Positions 56,101 to 64,000 of a stretch of 64,000 bases of DNA are shown here, in pieces. This DNA is from Mangifera indica (Eukaryota; Streptophyta; Magnoliopsida; Sapindales; Anacardiaceae): positions 7,688,001 through 7,752,000 of the forward strand of contig NC_058153.1 in assembly GCF_011075055.1 (NCBI RefSeq). Reading direction: 5' to 3'. Position 1 is the first letter of the stretch. Each line of letters opens with the position of its first letter. The notes beneath the pieces are model-generated. The model ran no database searches. It was not told the origin of the DNA and saw only the letters and a program-made list of their open reading frames with translations. The position numbers and the translations under genes were made by a program.

Positions 56101-59100
56101 TGATGAAGCCAAACACTATCATCTGGATCTCCTTCACAATTCCCCACCACTGGTTACCGCCCACATTCTCATTCTCAGCTGCTCCATTCAGAGGCTGGTT
56201 CTGATCCACAGCTCCAGCTTGTCCCTCTGCAGAAAGTCATTATGTCGCCATTAACCATAAGTTGACACTTCTTTATATAAGTAACTATTTCATTCTAATA
56301 AAACAAATGAGACAGTGTACTGTTTTAAACAAATCATCCATTATATAAATAACCACTCTAATATACTTTGAAATTCAATAAAACTATTTGCAAATACCTT
56401 ACAATTGAGTATAAAAATGATGTCTGATCATGCTCTGCATACTCAATTATGTACTAAAAAATGTATATACAACATTACTCCTTTAAAATAGCCATTCATA
56501 AGAAAGAATTCAAAGAATACCATCCGCTCTACACTGCATGTCTTTCAAGCCTCAAGTTTTACACTAGTACTGGGTCAGCTTGGGATGTCATGCGGAAATT
56601 GTTTAAGAAATCATTACATACATATGTTTCACATGAAAGTAGCTGAAACAAAATAAACGTCAAGGGAAGCTATATGTCTTAATTAGTAAAATTTTGGTTT
56701 TCTTAATGTAGGGATATGCAGATACAATCAAATCCAACACCTAATTTAATTATTTCGAATCACAAAAATGATTATGAGCTACATATATCTGGCAGGTAAG
56801 ATGGCACTTCCTCTTAACTCATGAACAAAAAAGGTAAATTCCAATTAACAGAATCAGTTGACACAAAATTTTACCCACATAAACTTGTTAACCCAGTTTT
56901 TAATCTGTTAATATCAAACATGACAAGAAATATAAATAAATAAATAATTAACACTGGTAGATTGCATATAACCATATTGAAGTGAGATTGTCATGGCTTC
57001 AGGACAGCTATGGTTCAATTTGGCAATAGACAGAGCCAACTCTAACTTGAGAGGTCTAATTATTGTGTTATAATGATAATTATGATTTCAGTCAGGAAAT
57101 GAAAGACAATTATTTCAGAGATATACAATGTTTAGAAAGTACCTGCCAAAGCAGCATTTTCATTACCCTGCCTTGCAGCGCCAGGAGCATTTTCAGCTCT
57201 TACAGGAGGCCTAGGTGGATGGGGTGGTTGTGCTGCCCTGTGCATGCTTTGTGAAAGCCACCTGAATAATGGTGTCAGAGCTCCAGTTTGATATCTGTCA
57301 CAAATAGGCTTACAAATTTCAGTCATTTGAATAAACTGACATTGATATGCGTTTAAAATTCAATAGAAATAAAAATCAAATTATCAAACCAAGAAAAAGG
57401 GAAAAGAGCAGTACATAAAAAAATTCAACAAGAAACTCAATGCATGGACATCTAAAATACAGTTCATGTAGTGATGCTTTATGCAGGAAAAATTATTCGA
57501 TGTTGTGGTTGACATTTAAAAAATTGTTGGTATGTTTTTTCTACTCTATTACCTTTTCAAGTTTCTTCTTTTTATTTATTAAATTAGATACAAGGTGGTT
57601 TGGTTGTTTAAATGTAAGAAGAGATTTGCTTCATCACCAACCAATTCAGTTAAGAAATTGAATGGAGAACAACTCTGAGAAAATTGATTGCAGAAGACAC
57701 GCAGAAATTTCTCAATTTTGAAAAAAGAAGAATACTTTAGATGCTTACAAGTAGATAAGTGAAGCAAAAAGCACAAGGACAATTAGCCTCAGTTTTGATC
57801 CATCTTGGTTGAACACAAATATTACAGCTGCCAGCTTTAAAATCAGCAACAAATCAAGCTGAAATGCAATTTGAAATCTCCTTACAACTCGTCGTTGATG
57901 AGCAGGCTGTTGGTGTTGATTTTGTTGATCTTGCTCCCCTTGTCCATGCTCTGTGCCAGCCAACCCACCCTCAGTACTTGCTCTAGTACTACAGATGGCC
58001 ATGTGCAACCCAATTAGAGAAATTAATAATTTATACAACATATTAACAAAATAATTATGCAAGCAAAAAGAGCCAAGGAGGAGAGGAGTAGGTTTTCTAT
58101 AACATTTCAAAGGTGGAGCACCATACTTTCATGAAGAACATGGGTGATAGAGGCCTAATTACCAAAGTATATTTCCGCAGGCCCAAGAAGAGCAAAGAGG
58201 AAGCAGGCCCAAAAAAGGAAGGAAGGATGAAACTCTCAGCTGAGGATTCAAGGATTAACAAGATGGAGGGCAATCTGGGGATTACAGAAGCTGATCTGAA
58301 ACAGAGTGATCCTGGCCATTCAGTTGAAACACTTGGCAGCTTATGAGTGGGCAGAGGGAAGAATTCGGTTAGGGAAATTCATCATTTTATATGGCAGCAG
58401 GAAAAAGAGGGAGGCAGCTTTTGTTTTTCTTGAAGGATGTACTGAAGTTGGTCTGAGAAGGAGGGGTCTGGCTCTCGAATTCCAGAATTAGCAGTGTCTA
58501 TTTCCTTTGATAATGTCCATTTCATTTCAGTTTAGTGGCTCCAAATTAAGTTGTAATGCACTTGGTGTAAACTCTGCCTTGGTTAATGAATGAATGGGAT
58601 GGACTGCACTTTTCTATCCCATTGTCTGAGTGATTTTATTTGATTGAGTCCTTAATATATAAACTGACTGCTGGATGTTGAGGTCTGGAATTCTACAGAA
58701 TTTGATTCTTTCACTTGTTTTGGTTAGAAGAAATTGAAGCTTGAGCAAGGAAGATTACAGGCTGAAAAGGTACGCAACAATGGGACATCCTTTTTTCAAT
58801 AGAAACAGAAAGAAACACACAAAATTGCTTTTTAAGTTGTTATAACGGGATAATTATAATCCCGAACCGGATTATAACTCCTGATGAGCAAGGCCTTAAA
58901 GCTCCACAGTATTCTTCTCACATAGTTACACTAAACCATAGTGTACTCTTCAATTCCTCTTGTTTCTTTATAGAGTATGTGTTCTCTTTACCTATATCAC
59001 AGTGGAGTTTGATACTTATGACAATAAAAACAGCATTCTGATTCATAATGAGTCCATGCTTGGATCAATTATTCTAAAGTGAATAACAGCCAGGGGATTA

Positions 59101-60752
59101 CCACAAGTCAATCATAGAATTTCAATATATTAAGTAGCAAGCAAAAACCTTTCACTTATCACCTCACATGTAAAACCCCCAAAGTGTTGAGGATGTTTCC
59201 ACTAATAAATAAAGCTATATTCCAACATTATCATCACCATATTCAACCTACCAAGGCTTAATTCCAAATTCCAACTGAACACATCTTGTATAACCAGCTC
59301 TTCAGCTAAACTTACCTCTGTATATTGACAATTTAAATGAAATTAAACCTCTGTTGATGCACTCACTGAAAGATTGCGATTGTTATTTTCTAGGGTTGAT
59401 AGTTGGTTACATGTGCAGCACATCAATGGCTACGTGGTTTTACACAATCATTAAGTTGTCCATTTCTTGTCCTCTTGTCCTTTCTTTTCAATATATGGTA
59501 TATTAATTAATAAAAGTTTCCAACCCCTGAGACCCTAATTTTTTCCTTTCTGAGGCAGAGAAAAAAAATATATATATATATATTCATACATCTATTTCAA
59601 TGTAATTCATTTACTTCATTCTTTAAGAACTAACTGAGGTAGAATAGTGGACAGACATCACTGCATTACATTTAGCAGATTTAAGGACATGAAAAAGGCA
59701 TCGGATATAGAATGAGAAAGAAGAAAATAGTCTACTTTCAAATACATCATTCAGTGAGAATGCAATTGAGAATAACAGATCTCAAGTGCTTGATAAATTC
59801 AAATATTCACAAAAATTCCAGAAGGAAGAAAAGATTAGTGAGTGAAAAGAAATTTATATAAAGACAATAGAAAAGTTGAATCAGTGGTTTGGCACAGATT
59901 TACTTACGTGGGAATGTTGTAGGTAAGTGGTATAAGAGTGTTTGAAAAAATTCCAGTACACGGCAGAACAGGGACAGCATAAATGCCGGCCCCATAATTC
60001 ATCTGTTGTTGATTTTCCCACGGATTTAACCCGCCTACTACTGCAGGGTACATTACTGGAGGTATATCTACATCACCATTGCCAAAACCCAGGAAACCGG
60101 TGAATCCTGGAACCTGACATAACCAAAATTAATCAAACAAACATCTTAAGCAAATAAATCACTTTCAGAAACTATTTTTCTAATTCTTAAAACATATATG
60201 ACTGATGATACTGGGCTAAAATGGTCCATTAGTGAAGAAAAATTACCATCCCTAGTAAAGATTTGCTTAACCTTAACTAAAGGTCGACAAAATTCAAAAC
60301 CGGTGTCAAAAAACCTTATTACCGCAGAAAACATTACCAAAATTTTTTCAATTCTCATTTTTTTTTCAATTACAAGCTCAGTATTGAATATAACAATTGT
60401 TTTCACAGCATAATTCCATGTTAGCGAAAGTCCCTGTTCCGGTAACATTACCAAAATTAAGCATTCCCTTCAATGTAAACAGATAACACGAAATTAGAGT
60501 CCTAAAGGATACATGTTTCTGGAACCAAAAAGGAAATGGAAAATTTATTCAACTGCGATGAAAAGCTAGAGTTATTAAACCATTAAAAAAAAAAAAAGAA
60601 CTAGTAAATCAAATCGAAATTAAAGTTTAATTGTAAACCTGCGGTTGCTTCAGATTGAGTTCGGGCGGCGATGATGTGGAAGGAGGTTGTTGATTCGAGC
60701 TTGTAGCCGCAGACGACAAAGAAGATGACGTCGTTTCAGATCCTTGTTCCAT
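56066..60752 (-). CDS. EBS7-like ER-associated-degradation membrane protein
   Basis: Minus-strand exons 60752-60639, 60113-59908, 57988-57749, 57294-57143 and 56226-56066 join in frame through GT-AG introns to 290 aa ending VRNID-stop. The N-terminus is Ser/Pro/Gln-rich; about 39-106 is a conserved hydrophobic-rich region (VPGFTGFLGFGNGDVD, VMYPAVVGGLNPW, GAGIYAVPVLP); 113-140 is Gln-rich; 151-166 and 173-188 are two membrane segments separated by FNQDGSKLR; 264-285 is a third hydrophobic stretch (WWGIVKE... FGFITSLLPG). This matches the plant-specific EBS7 family, which supports the HRD1 ubiquitin ligase in ER-associated degradation. Identification rests on architecture, length (about 290 aa) and linkage to the TBC gene. 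ATG 60752 is the first start. Intron 3 is 1.9 kb. Confidence 0.82.
58090..58700 (+). other. Unidentified GC-richer insert in EBS7-like intron 3
   Basis: Less AT-rich than the surrounding intron, with overlapping plus open frames 58113-58346 and 58306-58491. The proteins are Lys/Glu-rich and show no domain that I recognise. Downstream (58560-58700), atgaatgaatgggatgg and ggaattctacagaatttg words resemble the R/U5 part of plant LTRs, so an LTR fragment is possible. It could also be a captured gene piece. Confidence 0.3.
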
Positions 60753-60964
60753 TTCAAATATTTTATTGGGCTTGAAAGAGATGAAATCGTTTAAGCTTAT
60801 ATTCATTCAATTTTTCGGAAGATTCGTCAAATACGTGCATTTTGACAGTGAGCCCAATAGGGAGATGCCACGTAAGAATAAATGAATGATGTGGAATTAA
60901 ACTAGGATAATTAATTAAAATAATTATAAATTATGGGTCTATAAAAATAGAACATTGTGATATA
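60753..60964 (-). promoter_or_regulatory. 5' leader/promoter of the EBS7-like gene
   Basis: Upstream on the minus strand of ATG 60752. No TATA box can be named with confidence. A foldback element at 60965 limits the proximal promoter to about 200 bp. Confidence 0.35.
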
Positions 60965-61405
60965 ATGAATGATTGAATTTGATCCGAGTTTGTTTGAATT
61001 TAATTCAAACTAGTTCAAAAAAAATTCGATTCAAGCAAATTTAAGCTTGAGTCTGAGAGTTGAATTTTTAAACTCAAGATTGAGTTTGAAATTGAGAGGT
61101 GTTTAATTCATCATGTTTGTAAGTCTAAAAAATTTTCATATAAATTGATTAAAACGACGTTATTTTGATATATACGTATTAAAATAACATCATTTTAGTT
61201 TTGTTTTTGCTTAGCTATAGTACCAAGGCTCAGTTCAACTCGACATTATAGTCAAACTCAAACTTGACTCTCTTTAACTAAACGAAGCACAAACAACTTT
61301 AAAGTGAGTTTGATGATCTTAAGTTCAATTTCCCTTAAGCCCAATTGAGCTTGAGTTAGGTCAAACTCGAGCTTGATTTGGTTTGAATTCAATCCTATAT
61401 ATACA
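60965..61405. mobile_element. Foldback MITE upstream of the EBS7-like gene
   Basis: The arms are diverged inverted repeats rich in gtttgaattyaatyc and caagcttgag/ctcgagcttg words: left ttgaatttaattcaaac (about 61000), right gagcttgatttggtttgaat (about 61370). The centre contains the hairpin aaacgacgttattttgata ... attaaaataacatcatttta. This composition is common in dicot MITEs. Confidence 0.6.
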
Positions 61406-61435
61406 TCCAAATTTAAGTATCTAACTCAATACTCA

Positions 61436-61530
61436 AATGATGTGTCATCATGTAAAACTCAATTACATGATGACATATAATATAGTACCTAATTGTGTAT
61501 TCGAAATTAAATGTATATAATTTCACTGAT
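61436..61530. mobile_element. MITE family T, short copy
   Basis: Arms gatgtgtcatcatgtaa and the complement ttacatgatgacatat around a short spacer, as in the 41122-41311 copy. Confidence 0.5.
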
Positions 61531-62619
61531 AAATATAACCACATCATTGTTGGGATTTTCAGGTTTTTGAAAACTGGCTAGGTAGCGAAATAGACAATTA
61601 AAAATTCAAATAGCTCCGAAAAAACCTATTGAGGATCACATTTTAGGTGAGTAAATTTATGAACATGACAAACACAATACATGAGGTGTTTGATAATCTT
61701 ACACCTGCATTAGATGACTCATTCACTTTTTACATGACTATGTGAACGTTGTCCAACCCATAATGAGGCAATATTTTGGTATCCATGTGAAACACTAATA
61801 GGAAGAGGCTAAAACCATTCACTAAAGGCTGTTATGGCTTTGTGAACAGGGTTGTTTATGTGTGGGAATATGCGTTCATTAACTAGGGTTTGCAAAAAGC
61901 TTCTAAAATCATGAAACACATTCTTATCCATAAAGAGCATGATGAACGACTGTTCATGCAACATGAACAATCGTTCATCCTTGATACGATATGGGATTTA
62001 TCCGAATTCTCAAGCGTTGATTTCAATAAAATTTTATCCTAATTTGACTCATGATGAACAAGCGTTTGTAATCAAGAAAAAGTCAATCTGGATTGATTTA
62101 ACTATATTGGACAAGCCAAATTGAGTTGCAATTTCAACCTAATCTAAACACACCAGGATTATCCCTAAATAACGTTATATCTCCAAAGTTTAAATAAACT
62201 TTTATATGTGTGTGACTTATAAACTCTTTATCAAAGTGACAATATCTAAATTTGGGTTGAATACAAACATAAACCAAATTTGGCCTTTAGCAAGATATCA
62301 TAACCACCTAGCTAACATAGTGTTAGTAAACAACTCCAAGTTTTGTCAACTACACAGTTATGTATAATTTGATCTCTTTATCAATCGATATCTCTCGAGG
62401 TTAAGACATGAATGTATGTCTATCTTAGTAACTTGTCGATATGAACTGATACACATTAATAACCAAATGACTTTGATCAAGCTTTAACCTAATCTTATTG
62501 TGGCTATAAATTCAAGTGGTTATAATGTCTTTCAGAATTCTCATGCAAGATATTACCTCTCATACTCAATAAGTGATAAATCATTTATTGATATACCATA
62601 GTCTCTATATATATCTCGA
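61531..62619. other. Repeat-like intergenic DNA
   Basis: tgttgggattttcag at 61552 resembles an LTR start. No intact gene or complete element is visible. Confidence 0.35.
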
Positions 62620-62985
62620 TTTGGCTAATCATCACCTTTATGATAATCTTAAATTATGGTGGCATGCTAGGTGGTATCAAACCATGTCGATCCTTATATA
62701 AGGTGGTCAAGTGACCTTAGTCTAAAGATCACATGTACTTGTAAGTTAAAAGATTTATTTCATAAACATTAAAACAACCATCTATATAGAAATCCTCTTG
62801 TTAGGTCAATCTGGTAAACATGTCTACAATGTGCACTTATATATTAGATCAAATTGTCAACTAAAAATTTTGCTACATGAGAGTCATTACCACTTTTTCA
62901 GTAAGGTCGTTTAACACTATAATAGTCTCATCACCATTACTTGTGCCCTTAGTCAAAGTAATATCAAGATTACAAACGTTGTAGA
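62620..62985. repeat. Retroelement-like repeat, copy 2
   Basis: Moderately diverged direct copy of 43790-44200, ending in the same agattacaaacgtt word. Confidence 0.6.
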
Positions 62986-64000
62986 TGTAGCACTCATAGA
63001 TAAGTCTAAGGGCATTTTAGTCTTTTCTTAGTTTTAATTATGGCACTTAATGAATTCAATGGTACACACCCGTGTATGAAGGTATACACAACCATGTATG
63101 ATCAGTAGAAGTCAATAAGTGAATCAGATTATGATTGTGATCAAACAAAAAGTTGTCGTAGTTGTGTAACTAAACACATGGCCGTGTATAATTCTCACAC
63201 ATTCTTTTGCATTCCCAACTGCTTAAAAAATGAAAGAGTGTGAGAGAGAAGTTTGTGGTTGCCTAAGGGAGTCGTTGTCGATCATTAAAGTTATCATAGT
63301 TGTGCAAGAGAGACGTTTTCATCAAAATCCAAGTAAGTGGGGCTAAATTCCTTCCTCAATTATGAAATCCATGAAGTTATCCATTCTATCGATGAACCAG
63401 AGTTAATTACGCATGAATAAAATGTTTTCTATAATCATAAGTATGCTTAGTCCCTTTATTGTATGAATATTATGTATGTTGGTTTGATTGATCAATAAGG
63501 TCATGGATTTTATGTGTATGTTGATTGTGTGACATGAATTTCAGTAAATAAACTACCTTGGGGACTTAAGGATTCTTTGTATTCGTTTAAATATATGTTT
63601 AATTGATTGGTTGTCCCACTAGAACAATATAAAAACCTTAGGGTGTGATTCCAAATCGTGACACACGACTGTGTATGGTTCTTTTCACGCTCGTGTATCA
63701 TTCTAGAGTTTTGAAAACCCAAAGATCCTACTCTCATTTTGAGGGAAAAAATGCATGGTTGTATGATATGGGACACACACCTGTGTATAGTTTTCCAAAG
63801 ATAGATGACATGTGTCAGAAGACATATGAGTCGTACACATAGATCCGAGTACATGGGAGTATGTCTAGGGTAACTCTCTATGTGCATTTGCCTTATACAT
63901 GACTGTGTGTTGAGTGTCACACATCTGTGTATATGATTCAAGAGGCACACAAATATAGATTGAGAAGCACATGATCATATACTTTTAGACAAAATCATAA
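62986..64000. repeat. LTR-like DNA with recurrent palindromic cacac-N-gtgtat motif
   Basis: Imperfect palindromes of the type acacNNccgtgtat occur near 63066, 63093, 63175, 63660, 63688, 63773 and 63920. Several plant gypsy LTRs contain arrays of acacggccgtgt-like units, so this is probably a degenerate LTR or untranslated region. It runs off the right edge. The open frames here are translations of the motif, not genes. Confidence 0.5.

Noticed and set aside
63510..63950. 146-codon minus frame with repeated Cys/His
   Set aside because: It results from the repeated gtgtat/cacac motif in LTR-like DNA; no recognised zinc-finger spacing or gene context.

Overview
This is an AT-rich plant nuclear window, almost certainly from a eudicot. 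It has three multi-exon protein-coding genes with GT-AG introns. The 30 kb between two of them is packed with transposable elements: a Mutator-like element carrying an Ulp1 protease gene, a Ty3/gypsy chromovirus, Ty1/copia fragments, hAT elements, MITEs and a TRIM. I cannot name the species from the sequence.

Layout. 1-1512: decayed Ty1/copia gag (minus) with a recognisable primer-binding site. 2116-5147: decayed hAT transposon with terminal inverted repeats. 6410-15040: gene 1 (plus), a subtilisin-like serine protease of the plant SBT2.5/SBT2.6 type, 10 coding exons and 819 aa; its third intron holds a 431-bp TRIM retroelement. 15-23.4 kb: non-coding, AT-rich, with at least four inverted-repeat element families and a copia gag remnant. 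23452-36392: a 12.9-kb Mutator-like element (MULE) with a 9-bp target duplication and long TIRs. It carries a truncated MuDR transposase and an antisense DUF1985-Ulp1 (C48) peptidase pseudogene. G-rich minisatellites lie near its ends and in an intron; the intronic one is interrupted by a 6.1-kb chromovirus flanked by GCGTG. 37-46.5 kb: MITEs and foldback elements related to those before the MULE, plus unassigned remnants. 47127-51934: gene 2 (plus), a TBC-domain Rab GTPase-activating protein, 5 exons and 829 aa. 52.4-55.4 kb: copia gag remnant and a foldback Mutator element with a perfect 9-bp target duplication. 56066-60752: gene 3 (minus), an EBS7-like ER-associated-degradation membrane protein, 5 exons and 290 aa. 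60.9-64 kb: MITEs and LTR-like repeat DNA.

The three genes do not form a pathway. Their relatives sit close together on Arabidopsis chromosome 4 (SBT2.6 At4g30020, TBC At4g29950, EBS7 At4g29960, from memory), so the window looks like a conserved microsyntenic block expanded by transposons. The protease acts in the secretory pathway or apoplast, the TBC protein on Rab GTPases in vesicle traffic, and the EBS7-like protein at the ER membrane. I found no rRNA, no convincing tRNA and no CRISPR array. The most interesting structure is the MULE: an internal deletion removed its transposase catalytic region, yet its TIRs, target duplication and parts of its protease gene remain.
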